A DNA stretch of 64,000 bases from Pararhizobium sp. (GCA_030655075.1 JAURWE010000142.1:1-64000); one strand, 5' to 3'. Shown: positions 37,997-46,755, counted from the first letter of the stretch. Numbers and translations: made by a program. The notes: generated from the letters alone by a model not told the origin.

Positions 37997-38264
37997 TAAT
38001 ACCAAATCTCGACGATAGGAACCTATGGGACCGGCTCGATCGGGTTTTCTGGCTAGGAGAGGTCCGCAGAGCGATGCTAACGCATCGGTCAAGGGCCTCG
38101 ACGCCGCCAGAAAGCCCGAGAAGCCGGCCAAAGGTGGCATAGGGCGGGCCTCCGGCGTTGTTGCGATGCTCGTCCGATGCGTGAACATCGACCTTCGCAC
38201 CGCGCCTAGCCAGAGACCAGCCCTATGCCATCCTATAGGTTTCTATCGTCGAGATTTGGTATTA
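37997..38264. mobile_element. MITE-like element with 34-bp terminal inverted repeats
   Basis: Left end 37997-38030 (TAATACCAAATCTCGACG...) and right end 38231-38264 are inverted copies matching at 32 of 34 positions. The inner 200 bases are GC-rich and carry open frames on both strands but no transposase. Termini are TA-rich (TTAATACC / GGTATTAG). It lies 49 bases upstream of rluC and reaches into the 3' end of crcB, whose TAA stop (38264-38262) is inside the right repeat. It looks like a non-autonomous transposable element; the family is not known to me. Confidence 0.8.
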
Positions 38265-38639
38265 GACCATTGCACGCACAAGAGCCAGCCCGGCAAAGAC
38301 CGCAAGGATCGAAAGCACCAAGCTGGCAGCGATGTAAAGCCCTGTCGTCATGATCTCGCCGCGCTCGAACAGCACAACCGCATCAAGCGAGAAGGCCGAA
38401 AACGTCGTGAAACCGCCGAGAATGCCGGTGACGAAAAACAGCCTGAGCTCGGGCGAAGCCCCGTATTTCCGCGCGATCAGCTCCGCCAGAACGCCGATGG
38501 CGAAGCCACCCACAACGTTGACGGCGAGCGTACCCCAGGGGAAATTCGGCCCCATCATCCTGAGTGCGAAGAGCCCGGTCAGATAGCGTAGCACCGAACC
38601 GATCGCGCCGCCGAGTGCGACGAGAAGTATCTGAAACAT
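38262..38639 (-). CDS. crcB: CrcB/Fluc fluoride channel
   Basis: Small membrane channel that expels fluoride. 125 residues, four membrane helices: GGAIGSVLRY (residues 10-19), NVVGGFAIGVLAEL, the central GGFTTFSAFSLD with the fluoride-path Phe/Thr, and a final helix. The ATG at 38639 lies eight bases after glsA's stop, with AGGGGG upstream. The last codons (MV-stop) run into the MITE-like repeat, so the natural C-terminus may have been changed by a residue or more. No fluoride riboswitch was found upstream. Confidence 0.93.
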   Translation of the reverse strand: MFQILLVALGGAIGSVLRYLTGLFALRMMGPNFPWGTLAVNVVGGFAIGVLAELIARKYGASPELRLFFVTGILGGFTTFSAFSLDAVVLFERGEIMTTGLYIAASLVLSILAVFAGLALVRAMV

Positions 38640-38647
38640 CATACCCC

Positions 38648-39577
38648 CTATCCGGAAAACACCGACCAGCCGGTCTTGGCCGCCAGCAATTCCAGGGCCG
38701 CAGAACCGAGCGCCGAGTTGCCGACCGCGTTCAGTCCCGGCGACCAAACGGCGATCGACGCCTTGCCCGGCGCGATGACCAGAATGCCACCGCCGACGCC
38801 GCTCTTGCCAGGCAGGCCGACCCGGTAGGCAAAGTCGCCGGAGCCGTCATAGTGGCCGCAAGTCAGCATCAGCGCATTGATGCGCCGCGCCCGCTGGCTT
38901 GAGACCACTGTGTGGCCGGTCAGCGGATTGCGGCCATTGGCGGCAAGGAAAAGCCCGGCCTTGGCCAGCTGTTCGCAGGTCATGGCAATGGCGCAGTGAT
39001 GGAAATAGACGCCGAGCACATGCTCGACCGGATGATCGAGCTTGCCGAAGGAGCGCATGAAATTGGCCAGCGCAAAATTGCGGAAACCGGTCAGAGCCTC
39101 CGAATTCGCCACCTCACGATCAACGAGAATGTCGTCCTCATCGGCGAGCGACCGCACGAAACGGACGATTTCGCCGATAACTTCGCGCGGAGTATGACCG
39201 GCCAGAACCATGTCGGTGATGGCAATCGCGCCGGCGTTGATGAACGGATTGCGCGGCTTGCCGCCTTCCTGCTCCAGCTGGACGATGGAATTGAACGGCG
39301 AACCCGAGGGCTCGCGGCCGACCCGGTTCCACACCGTTTCGCCCGACTTGCCGAGCGCCAGCGTCAGCGTAAAGACCTTGGAAATGCTCTGGATCGAGAA
39401 CGGCACCTGCGCATCGCCGGCCGTGTAGATGTCACCGTTGACGGTGACGATCGCCATGCCGAAGCGCTTCGGATCGATGCGCGCCAGCTCCGGGATATAG
39501 TCGGCAACCTTGCCTTCACCGAGCCTTGGGGTCAGCGTCGCATAGATATCATCGATGATCGCCTGCAGATCCGCCAT
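38648..39577 (-). CDS. glsA: glutaminase
   Basis: Serine-dependent glutaminase hydrolysing glutamine to glutamate and ammonia. 309 residues from the ATG at 39577 (AGGGATTG upstream). The catalytic S-x2-K lies in FSIQSISKVFTL near residue 65; NAGAIAITDMVL and GVGGGILVIAPGK are family blocks. The frame upstream is open through the rpsD terminator and is not coding. In an operon with crcB. Confidence 0.95.
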   Translation of the reverse strand: MADLQAIIDDIYATLTPRLGEGKVADYIPELARIDPKRFGMAIVTVNGDIYTAGDAQVPFSIQSISKVFTLTLALGKSGETVWNRVGREPSGSPFNSIVQLEQEGGKPRNPFINAGAIAITDMVLAGHTPREVIGEIVRFVRSLADEDDILVDREVANSEALTGFRNFALANFMRSFGKLDHPVEHVLGVYFHHCAIAMTCEQLAKAGLFLAANGRNPLTGHTVVSSQRARRINALMLTCGHYDGSGDFAYRVGLPGKSGVGGGILVIAPGKASIAVWSPGLNAVGNSALGSAALELLAAKTGWSVFSG

Positions 39578-39599
39578 CAATCCCTGTCTCCAGATACGA

Positions 39600-39627
39600 A
39601 AAAGCCGCCCGTTTCTGGGCGGCTTTT
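39600..39627 (-). terminator. rho-independent terminator of rpsD
   Basis: AAAAGCCGCCC-loop-GGGCGGCTTTT hairpin with a T-run on the minus strand, between rpsD and glsA. The plus strand also ends in T residues. Confidence 0.85.
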
Positions 39628-39672
39628 CCAAATTTCACAAGCCCAAATTTCATGGGCCCAAAGGCCGAAAAA

Positions 39673-40290
39673 TCAACGCGAATAGAATTCGACGACGAGG
39701 TTCGGTTCCATGATGACGGCGTAAGGAACGTCCGAAAGAACCGGAACGCGCACGAAAGTCGCTGTCATCTTGTTGTGGTCGGCTTCGATATAGTCAGGAA
39801 TGTCGCGTTCAGCCAGCGAGATCGCTTCGAGAACGATGACGAGCTGCTTGGACTTTTCCTTGACTTCGATAACGTCGCCGGCCTTGCAACGGTACGAACC
39901 GATGTTGACCTTCTGGCCGTTGACCGTGACGTGGCCGTGGTTGACGAACTGGCGTGCGGCAAAAACGGTCGGTACGAACTTGGCGCGATACACGATCGCG
40001 TCGAGACGCGATTCGAGCAGACCGATCAGGTTTTCCGGGGTGTCACCCTTGCGGCGGTTGGCTTCGTCGTAGATCGCGCGGAACTGCTTCTCGCGGATGT
40101 CGCCGTAGTAGCCCTTCAGCTTCTGCTTGGCGCGCAGCTGCACACCGAAGTCGGAAAGCTTGGACTTGCGGCGCTGGCCGTGCTGGCCAGGACCGTATTC
40201 GCGGCGGTTGACCGGGGACTTCGGGCGGCCCCAGATATTTTCGCCCATACGGCGGTCGATTTTGTACTTGGACGATTCGCGCTTGCTCAT
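39673..40290 (-). CDS. rpsD: 30S ribosomal protein S4
   Basis: Primary rRNA-binding protein of the small subunit. 205 residues from the ATG at 40290 (AGGAAA upstream), the normal length; an earlier ATG is not used. N-terminal SKYKIDRRMGENIWG, and the S4 domain from LLESRLDAIVYRAKF (near 95) to HVTVNGQKVNIGSY. It stands alone here with its own promoter and terminator. Confidence 0.98.
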   Translation of the reverse strand: MSKRESSKYKIDRRMGENIWGRPKSPVNRREYGPGQHGQRRKSKLSDFGVQLRAKQKLKGYYGDIREKQFRAIYDEANRRKGDTPENLIGLLESRLDAIVYRAKFVPTVFAARQFVNHGHVTVNGQKVNIGSYRCKAGDVIEVKEKSKQLVIVLEAISLAERDIPDYIEADHNKMTATFVRVPVLSDVPYAVIMEPNLVVEFYSR

Positions 40291-40462
40291 CGCATTTCCT
40301 TTCAAACAGTTACAACGGTTTGTTGCCAAACCGGATCAAGGAAACACGCCCTCCTCTGAACCCTGATTTAAGGGCTCTGACAGGTCTCTCACGTTTCGCG
40401 AACGGATGAGGCCACGGGACATGTCAGTGAAACACCGGACATTGCTGCCCGGCGTTGGGGCG

Positions 40463-40491
40463 GCTTTAGGGGCTTCGGCCCGACTTGTCAA
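40463..40491 (-). promoter_or_regulatory. probable rpsD promoter
   Basis: Minus strand TTGACA (40491-40486) and TAAAGC (40468-40463) with a 17-base spacer, giving a leader of about 170 bases before rpsD. S4 often autoregulates its own mRNA; the leader is long enough, but I cannot identify a binding structure. Confidence 0.5.
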
Positions 40492-40518
40492 ACGAATAGT
40501 GCCGCAAAAGCCCGCAAA

Positions 40519-41037
40519 TCATGGCGTTTCGGCAGGCGCACCGCTTTCGATCCCGACCAGAAGCTTGCGCAACAGACCCGAAAGCGAAACCCGTTCGGCC
40601 GGATCCAGCCCGGCCAGAAAGGCCGATTCGCTGGCCATATCGGCGCGAAAGGCCATCTCCGCACGCTGGGCTCCCTCGTCCGTCAGGCAGACGGCGAAGC
40701 CGCGGCCGTCATTCTCAGACCGTTCGCGGCGGATCAGTCCCGCCTTTTCCAGCCGGTCGAGCCGGTGCGTCAGGCCGCCGGAGGAAATCATCAGCAACGT
40801 GTAGAGTTCCGTCGGCGTCAGGCGGTAAGGCGGCCCGGACCGCCGCAGCGTCGAGATGACGTCGAATTCGCCGCGATCCAGGCCAAAACCGGCAAAGGTC
40901 GCCTCGATCGATGGCCGCACCAGGTTCGAAAGCCGGTAGGCACGGCCGAGAATGGCCATCGGCTCCGTATCGATATCGGCAATCTCTGTGGCCCATTGCC
41001 CGCGCAACCGGTCGACATGGTCCTCTGTGCCGCTCAT
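40519..41037 (-). CDS. MarR-family transcriptional regulator
   Basis: A 172-residue winged-helix repressor. Recognition-helix region LTPTELYTLLMISSGGLTHRLDRLEKAGLIRRERS (about 72-106), wing GRGFAVCLTDEG. It is divergent from a cupin gene, and two matching palindromes lie between them, so it most likely represses both genes until a small ligand binds. The ligand is unknown. Confidence 0.92.
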   Translation of the reverse strand: MSGTEDHVDRLRGQWATEIADIDTEPMAILGRAYRLSNLVRPSIEATFAGFGLDRGEFDVISTLRRSGPPYRLTPTELYTLLMISSGGLTHRLDRLEKAGLIRRERSENDGRGFAVCLTDEGAQRAEMAFRADMASESAFLAGLDPAERVSLSGLLRKLLVGIESGAPAETP

Positions 41038-41063
41038 TCACGCTCCTATCTAAAAAGAGAATA

Positions 41064-41081
41064 TATCTTGACGAGAAGATA
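41064..41081. promoter_or_regulatory. MarR operator, copy 1
   Basis: TATCTT-N6-AAGATA, perfect 6+6 palindrome. It overlaps TTGACG (41068-41073), the likely -35 of the cupin promoter. Confidence 0.65.
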
Positions 41082-41096
41082 GTTCGTATTTATCTT
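41068..41096 (+). promoter_or_regulatory. probable cupin gene promoter
   Basis: TTGACG (41068-41073), 17-base spacer, TATCTT (41091-41096). The two MarR-type palindromes cover the -35 and the -10, as expected for repression. Confidence 0.5.
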
Positions 41097-41108
41097 GGCA
41101 GGAAGATA
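41091..41108. promoter_or_regulatory. MarR operator, copy 2
   Basis: TATCTT-N6-AAGATA again, with the same arm and spacer length as copy 1. Centre-to-centre distance is 27 bases, between two and three helical turns. It covers the likely -10 of the cupin promoter. Confidence 0.65.
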
Positions 41109-41154
41109 GTTTCAAACCCTACGCCGCTTCAAGCTTTTTCGAATGGAGGTCAGC

Positions 41155-41490
41155 ATGTTTCACCATATTTCCCGCGCCGGGCAGAATCAGGGCTCGAACC
41201 GCACCATCCTTTTCGAAGGAAAGTCTTACGGTGCACCGGTCTCGCTCTTCCTCGTCGACAATGCCCCTGGCGAAGGCCCAGGACTGCACACGCACCCCTA
41301 TGCGGAAACCTGGGTCGTCCGCGCCGGTCTCGCCGAATTCACCGTCGGCGCGGAAACGCTAAAGGCCCATCCGGGCGACATCATTGTCGTCGAGCCCGAA
41401 ACGCCGCACCGCTTCCGCAACGCCGGAACAGACCGGCTGGAACTCACCTGCATCCACGCTTCGGATCACGTCATCCAAACCTGGCTGTAA
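41155..41490 (+). CDS. cupin-domain protein
   Basis: A 111-residue single-cupin protein. Metal-ligand set visible: HTHPYAETWVV (about 43-53, His, His, Glu) and PETPHRFRN (His near 84). GGAGG lies five bases before the ATG at 41155. Small cupins bind metal and act as isomerases, dioxygenases or ligand sensors; the reaction is not evident. Under the MarR operators. Confidence 0.88.
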   Translation: MFHHISRAGQNQGSNRTILFEGKSYGAPVSLFLVDNAPGEGPGLHTHPYAETWVVRAGLAEFTVGAETLKAHPGDIIVVEPETPHRFRNAGTDRLELTCIHASDHVIQTWL

Positions 41491-41557
41491 CTGAACAAGC
41501 GGTTGCACGATCGCCCGCCTGTTCTGTACTCTGCCCGCACAACAGCGGGACACTGGA

Positions 41558-41989
41558 ATGACCGAGAGCAAGACAGATGCGGCAGCGCCGATTCTCACCG
41601 GCGGGTGCCTGTGCGGCGCCGTGCAATACGAAGTCGCGGATGCCTTCGAATACGCGATGAACTGCCATTGTTCCCAATGCCAGCGCCGCACCGGCTCCGC
41701 TTTCAAGCCCTTCGCCGGCATTCCGCGCGACCGGTTCCGCGTCGTCAGCGGAGAAAAGTCGATCTCGATCTATGGGGATGAGTTCGCCACCCATGATGGC
41801 CAATGCAGCCTCTGCGGCTCCCTGCTCTATTCCGTCGTGCGCGACGGTGCCTATGTGCACATTCCCATGGGCACCCTGACAGGAACGCCATCGATCCGCC
41901 CGACGGCCCATATTTTCACCGGCTCCAAAGCCGGCTGGTATTCGATCACCGACGATCTGCCGCAATACGACGCGTTTCCCGAAGACTGA
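41558..41989 (+). CDS. GFA/CENP-V domain protein (glutathione-dependent formaldehyde-activating-like)
   Basis: A 143-residue zinc protein of the GFA family. Cysteines in GGCLCGAV, NCHCSQCQRRTG and CSLCGSLLY make the zinc sites. The founder enzyme speeds S-hydroxymethylglutathione formation, but most family members have no proven function, so the link to adhC-fghA 8 kb away is only suggestive. Same direction as the cupin gene, 67 bases after it. Confidence 0.88.
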   Translation: MTESKTDAAAPILTGGCLCGAVQYEVADAFEYAMNCHCSQCQRRTGSAFKPFAGIPRDRFRVVSGEKSISIYGDEFATHDGQCSLCGSLLYSVVRDGAYVHIPMGTLTGTPSIRPTAHIFTGSKAGWYSITDDLPQYDAFPED

Positions 41990-41995
41990 GATGGA

Positions 41996-43510
41996 TTATT
42001 CCGCAGCGCTCCGCGCCGCAGGCTCTTCATCGGCCGCATCCGCCGCCCCGGGCGCCGTCTCGGCGTAAAGATCAGGGAAGGCGACGATGCGCTTGCCCGA
42101 CATGTCGCTGTGCACGACCACCAGCCCCTGCTCCTCGAAATAGCCGAGCAGCCGCCGGGCGCGGCGGGCCGAATGGGTGCCATAGGCCCGCGCGATGCGG
42201 GCATCTGACGGGCACGGCAGGCCGCGCACGGCCGTCTGCGCCACCAGCAGGAAGACAGCCTGCAGGTCCTCGGTGACGCTGCGGGACAGCGCCAGCGCCG
42301 TCGCCCAAGCCTCGCTCGCCGCCGTCGCCGCATCGACGCCGGAGCGGGCCACCGCCATCTTGCGCCGGAAGGCATTCAGCGACAGCGGCGCACCCGGCAC
42401 TCGCCGAATGCGGCAGCGCACGAGAAAATCCTGGAACAGTTCCGCATCCGGCCGGAAGGAGGCGCCGGGATTGTCGAGGATTTCGGCGAGAAGCTGATCG
42501 AGCAGCGCGTCGCGCTCCGCCTCGGCCATCTCGGGCGCTTTGACCCGCGCCTCGGCGGGTTCGGCCGGTTGCGGCCTCGGCCTCGAAAGCTCGGCCAGAA
42601 TATCGGTGGTCGGCCGTGGCTGCGGCGGCGCGCGCCGTGTCGGCGGCCGGGTGAATTCGTCGGCATCCGGCGTGAAGATCAGATCTTCCACATCGGCCTT
42701 GGCGTCCGGCAGCGGCAAAAGCATCGGGCTGGTCGAGCGCGCCGACGTATCGACAGCGCCGATGGTGATCGGCAGCGGACGGCGCGAAAGGGCCGGTCCC
42801 AGCGCCACGAAATGCCCGCGCTTCAGGTCGCGGAACATTTCGGCAGTGCGCCGGTCCATGCCGAGCAGATCGGCGGCGCGCGCCATGTCGATATCGAGAA
42901 AGGTACGGCCCATCAGGAAATTCGAGGCTTCGGCGGCGACGTTCTTGGCGAGCTTCGCCAGCCGCTGCGTGGCGATGACACCGGCCAGTCCGCGCTTGCG
43001 GCCGCGGCACATGAGGTTGGTCATGGCCCCGAGCGAAATTTTCCGCGCGTCCTCCGACACGTCACCGGCGACCGACGGCGCAAACATCTGCGCCTCGTCA
43101 ACCACGACCAGCACCGGATACCAGTAATCCCGGTCCGCATCGAACATGCCGTTCAAGAAGATGCCGGCAGCGCGCATCTGCTGCTCGACATCCAGCCCTT
43201 CGAGCGACAGCACACAGGAAACCCGGTGCTGGCGGATGCGGTTGGCAATGCCGATCAGCTCGGCGTCGGTGCGTTCGCCCTCGATCACCACATGGCCGAA
43301 CTTGTCGGCCAGCGTGACGAAATCACCTTCCGGATCGATGATGACCTGCTGCACCCAGGGGGCGGACTGTTCAAGCAGACGGCGCAGAAGATGCGACTTG
43401 CCGGAGCCTGAATTGCCCTGCACGAGCAGACGCGTCGCCAGCAGTTCCTCGATATCGAGCTCGGCGCGCGCCCCTGCGGACGTCGTCCCCATGTCGATCC
43501 CGACTTTCAT
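41996..43510 (-). CDS. HerA-like/DUF87 ATPase with C-terminal winged-helix region
   Basis: A 504-residue ATPase of the HerA-FtsK superfamily. Walker A GNSGSGKSH near residue 33, Walker B VLVVVDEAQMFAPS near 135, and arginine-rich CRGRKRGLAGVIATQR sensor segment near 168. A Pro/Arg linker (about 285-330) leads to a helical C-terminal domain that may bind DNA (RIARAYGTHSARRARRLLGYFEEQG). No NurA nuclease gene is adjacent. Roles in DNA translocation or repair are inferred from the family. Confidence 0.82.
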   Translation of the reverse strand: MKVGIDMGTTSAGARAELDIEELLATRLLVQGNSGSGKSHLLRRLLEQSAPWVQQVIIDPEGDFVTLADKFGHVVIEGERTDAELIGIANRIRQHRVSCVLSLEGLDVEQQMRAAGIFLNGMFDADRDYWYPVLVVVDEAQMFAPSVAGDVSEDARKISLGAMTNLMCRGRKRGLAGVIATQRLAKLAKNVAAEASNFLMGRTFLDIDMARAADLLGMDRRTAEMFRDLKRGHFVALGPALSRRPLPITIGAVDTSARSTSPMLLPLPDAKADVEDLIFTPDADEFTRPPTRRAPPQPRPTTDILAELSRPRPQPAEPAEARVKAPEMAEAERDALLDQLLAEILDNPGASFRPDAELFQDFLVRCRIRRVPGAPLSLNAFRRKMAVARSGVDAATAASEAWATALALSRSVTEDLQAVFLLVAQTAVRGLPCPSDARIARAYGTHSARRARRLLGYFEEQGLVVVHSDMSGKRIVAFPDLYAETAPGAADAADEEPAARSAAE

Positions 43511-43639
43511 TCACACCCTCGTCTGTTCTGCAACTGCGTTGTCCAGCCCTCCGCAGGCTATCAAGCAGAACGGTCTAGCATCGATTCCCCGGCTTTGTCG
43601 CACGGATAGCCCAAAACCCACAGATTAAAGGCCTGCTGC

Positions 43640-44455
43640 TTACGGGCCTACGCGGACCGTCAACCCGAACCCCTGCATCAGCCGCCGCGTCGCAAAGTCC
43701 GGCTTGCCGGAGGTAAAGATCGCCGGATCGATACCGCTGATGGCGGCAAAGACCTCCGGCAGCGGCACAAGGCTGCGCGTGCGCCGGGCGATTGCCTCGG
43801 CCGGATCCAGCCAGTCGACCGGCCATGGCGCCAGCCGACGGAAGACATTGGCCATGAACGGATAATGGGTGCAGGCCAGAACGACGATGTCGGTTTTCCT
43901 GCCGTCGCGTTCGAGAAAACAGTGAGCGATTTCGGCCAGCACCGCCGCATCGTCGATGACCTCGCCGCGAATATAGGCCTCAGCCATGCGCGCCAGGTTC
44001 TCCGAGCCGACGAGACGCACATGGCATTGCGAGGCAAAGGACTGGATGAGATCGCGCGTATAGGCGCGCTTCACCGTGCCGGGCGTCGCCAGCACCGAGA
44101 CGAGGCCGGAGCGCGTGCGCTCGGCCGCCGGCTTGATTGCCGGAACCGTGCCGACGAAGCGCATGTCCGGAAAGGCCGCGCGCAGGTCGGCACCGGCAAG
44201 CGTGAAGGCCGTGTTGCAGGCGATGACGCAGAGTTCCGGCTGGTGTTCGGCCAGAAGCCGGGCAAACAGCGTGATGACGCGCGCTTTCAGCGCCGCCTCT
44301 TCCCAGCCGCCATAGGGAAAGCCCTCGTCGTCGGCAATGTAGATGAAATGCCGCTCGGGGATGAGCACGCGCAGCTCGCGCAGCACCGTCAGCCCGCCGA
44401 TGCCGCTGTCGAAGACCAGAATGGGTTTCAGTTCAAAGCCCGCCGCCGTCATCAT
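43640..44455 (-). CDS. murI: glutamate racemase
   Basis: Makes D-glutamate for peptidoglycan. 271 residues. Catalytic cysteines in ACNTAFT (near residue 77) and ACTHYPF (near 188), N-terminal VFDSGIGGLTV, and ADDEGFPYG in place of the usual GDT-x-R-x-PYG, as in other rhizobial enzymes. It starts inside the end of the methyltransferase gene (23-base overlap), so the two are coupled. Confidence 0.95.
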   Translation of the reverse strand: MMTAAGFELKPILVFDSGIGGLTVLRELRVLIPERHFIYIADDEGFPYGGWEEAALKARVITLFARLLAEHQPELCVIACNTAFTLAGADLRAAFPDMRFVGTVPAIKPAAERTRSGLVSVLATPGTVKRAYTRDLIQSFASQCHVRLVGSENLARMAEAYIRGEVIDDAAVLAEIAHCFLERDGRKTDIVVLACTHYPFMANVFRRLAPWPVDWLDPAEAIARRTRSLVPLPEVFAAISGIDPAIFTSGKPDFATRRLMQGFGLTVRVGP

Positions 44456-45269
44456 CCGCCTTTTTCACCCGCCCGCCCGTCTGCGGCGCCCCGACGCCCC
44501 GCGGCACCTCGCGGGTGAAGCGATCAAGCGAGGAGATGATGCCGCGCACCAGCCGGATCTCGGATTCGGTAAAGGCGGGCCGCGTCAGCACCGTGCGCAG
44601 GTTCTCGACCAATTTCGGCTTTTTGGCGATGGGCCGGAAATAACCGCGTGCGTCGAGCGCCTCTTCCACATGGTCGAAGAGGCCTTGCAAATGCTCCTTG
44701 GTCGCCGCCCGCTGCTCCAGCGCCTGAAACGAGGTTTCCGCCGGCGAGCTCATGCTCGTCTTCATCCACTCGTAGGACATCAGGAGCACGGCTTGCGCCA
44801 GATTGAGCGAGGCAAAGGCCGGATTGACCGGAAAGGTGACGATCTCATCGGCCAGCGCAATTTCTTCGTTGGTGAGGCCGGTGCGTTCGCGCCCGAACAG
44901 GATGGCGGTCTTCTCACCGCTCGAAAACCGCGAGCGCAGCGTTTGGGCGGCCACTTCAGGCGCCCGCACCGGCTTGTAGCCATAGCGGTCGCGCGCCGTC
45001 GTCGCATAGACAAAGTTGAGGTCTGCCACCGCCTCTTCCAGCGTATCATAGAGCTTAGCAGCCTGGATGACATGATCGGCGCGGCTGGCAGCCGAGATCG
45101 CCTTCTCGCTCGGCCAGCCGTCGCGCGGATTGACGAGACGCAGCTCTGACAGGCCGAAATTGGCCATTGCGCGCGCCACCATGCCGATGTTCTCGCCCAG
45201 CTGCGGGTGAACGAGAATGATCGCCGGTCCTTCGGTCAGAAGTTCGCGCTCGCTGTTGGTGCCTGCCAT
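44433..45269 (-). CDS. TrmJ-type tRNA/rRNA 2'-O-methyltransferase (SpoU family)
   Basis: A 278-residue SPOUT methyltransferase. Motif 1 NIGMVARAMANFG (near 27-39), motif 2 ILFGRERTGLTNEEI (near 118), motif 3 SLNLAQAVLL (near 148) form the SAM-binding knot. The C-terminal extension with basic FTREVPRGVG resembles TrmJ, which modifies position 32 of tRNA; the exact target is unproven. The ATG at 45269 is chosen; the open frame upstream is not conserved-looking. Confidence 0.9.
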   Translation of the reverse strand: MAGTNSERELLTEGPAIILVHPQLGENIGMVARAMANFGLSELRLVNPRDGWPSEKAISAASRADHVIQAAKLYDTLEEAVADLNFVYATTARDRYGYKPVRAPEVAAQTLRSRFSSGEKTAILFGRERTGLTNEEIALADEIVTFPVNPAFASLNLAQAVLLMSYEWMKTSMSSPAETSFQALEQRAATKEHLQGLFDHVEEALDARGYFRPIAKKPKLVENLRTVLTRPAFTESEIRLVRGIISSLDRFTREVPRGVGAPQTGGRVKKADDDGGGL

Positions 45270-45424
45270 TCCGTCTCGTCCTGCCGTCGTCCGATTATCA
45301 GGCGCTTCACTGGCACACTTGCGCGCCAATGAAAAGCAGCGGACGCCCGCGAACGGCCGATTGGGGCAGTCTTCTCCAGCCTTGCCGGCCGCCCCCTGCA
45401 GCGAAAGTTTCGCCAACACATGCT

Positions 45425-45452
45425 TTGCGTTGCGCCCTCACAATGCTATAGC
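45425..45452 (+). promoter_or_regulatory. possible icd promoter
   Basis: TTGCGT (45425-45430) and TATAGC (45447-45452), spacer 16, 60 bases before the icd ATG. A by-eye match in the 242-base gap; nothing else is seen there. Confidence 0.35.
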
Positions 45453-45511
45453 GCAAGTGGTTTCAGTTCACGAAACGGGGCTCCCATCCCCTGCAAGCAC
45501 GAGGCAAATCC

Positions 45512-46726
45512 ATGACAAAAATCAAGGTCGCAAATCCGGTCGTCGAGCTCGACGGCGATGAAATGACCCGTATCATCTGGCAGTTCATCAAGGAGAAGCT
45601 GATCCATCCCTATCTGGATGTCGATCTGCACTATTACGACCTTGGCATGGAAAACCGCGACGCCACCAATGACCAGGTGACCATCGATGCCGCCAACGCC
45701 ATCAAGAAACACGGCGTCGGCGTCAAATGCGCCACGATCACGCCTGACGAGCAGCGCGTCGAGGAATTCAAGCTCAAGAAGATGTGGAAGTCGCCGAACG
45801 GCACGATCCGCAACATCCTCGGCGGCGTCATCTTCCGCGAGCCGATCATCTGCAAGAACGTGCCCCGCCTCGTGCCTGGCTGGACCCAGCCGATCATCGT
45901 CGGCCGCCACGCTTTCGGCGACCAGTACCGCGCCACCGATTTCAAGTTCCCCGGCAAGGGCAAGCTGACGATGAAGTTCGTCGGCGAGGACGGCAAGGAA
46001 ATCGAATATGACGTCTTCGACGCCCCGTCGGCCGGTGTCGCCATGGGCATGTACAATCTCGACGATTCGATCACCGATTTCGCCCGCGCCTCGCTGAACT
46101 ACGGCCTGCAGCGCAAGGTCCCGGTCTATCTCTCGACCAAGAACACCATCCTCAAGGTCTATGACGGCCGCTTCAAGGATATCTTCCAGAAGGTGTTCGA
46201 CGAGGAATTCGCCGCCCAGTTCAAGGAACTCGGCCTGACCTACGAACACCGCCTGATCGATGACATGGTCGCCTCGGCGCTGAAATGGTCCGGCGGCTAC
46301 GTCTGGGCCTGCAAGAACTACGACGGCGACGTCCAGTCCGACATTGTCGCCCAGGGATTTGGCTCGCTCGGCCTGATGACCTCGGTGCTGATGACGCCGG
46401 ATGGCAAGATCTGCGAAGCGGAAGCCGCCCACGGCACCGTCACGCGCCACTACCGCCAGCACCAGAAGGGTCAGGAAACCTCGACCAACCCGATCGCCTC
46501 GATCTTCGCCTGGACGCAGGGCCTCGCCCACCGCGCCAAGCTCGACAGCAATGCGGAGCTGACAAAGTTCTCCGACACGCTGGAAAAGGTCTGTGTCGAT
46601 ACGGTCGAATCCGGCTTCATGACCAAGGACCTGGCCCTGCTCATCGGTCCGGACCAGCCCTGGCTGTCGACCACAGGCTTCCTCGACAAGATCGATGAAA
46701 ACCTCAAGAAGGCCATGGCTGCCTGA
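45512..46726 (+). CDS. icd: NADP-dependent isocitrate dehydrogenase
   Basis: TCA-cycle enzyme converting isocitrate to 2-oxoglutarate with NADP+. 404 residues of the eukaryote-like homodimeric type II family used by rhizobia. Visible: VVELDGDEMTRIIWQ start, isocitrate-binding SPNGTIRNILGG (near 92), and EAAHGTVTRHYRQHQKG with ETSTNPIASIFAW near 310. The terminator at 46756 follows. Confidence 0.97.
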   Translation: MTKIKVANPVVELDGDEMTRIIWQFIKEKLIHPYLDVDLHYYDLGMENRDATNDQVTIDAANAIKKHGVGVKCATITPDEQRVEEFKLKKMWKSPNGTIRNILGGVIFREPIICKNVPRLVPGWTQPIIVGRHAFGDQYRATDFKFPGKGKLTMKFVGEDGKEIEYDVFDAPSAGVAMGMYNLDDSITDFARASLNYGLQRKVPVYLSTKNTILKVYDGRFKDIFQKVFDEEFAAQFKELGLTYEHRLIDDMVASALKWSGGYVWACKNYDGDVQSDIVAQGFGSLGLMTSVLMTPDGKICEAEAAHGTVTRHYRQHQKGQETSTNPIASIFAWTQGLAHRAKLDSNAELTKFSDTLEKVCVDTVESGFMTKDLALLIGPDQPWLSTTGFLDKIDENLKKAMAA

Positions 46727-46755
46727 TCGGACACCATTACGTTTTTTTCTTCTGG

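Noticed and set aside
37949..38200. 84-residue N-terminal extension of the RluC-like gene
   Set aside because: The extension is translated MITE-like sequence; the S4 domain starts right after the ATG at 37948.
38025..38591. 188-codon plus-strand frame through the MITE-like element and crcB
   Set aside because: Made of the element's interior plus antisense of crcB; no transposase features.
38640..38660. Fluoride riboswitch for crcB
   Set aside because: crcB starts eight bases after glsA; there is no leader to hold one.
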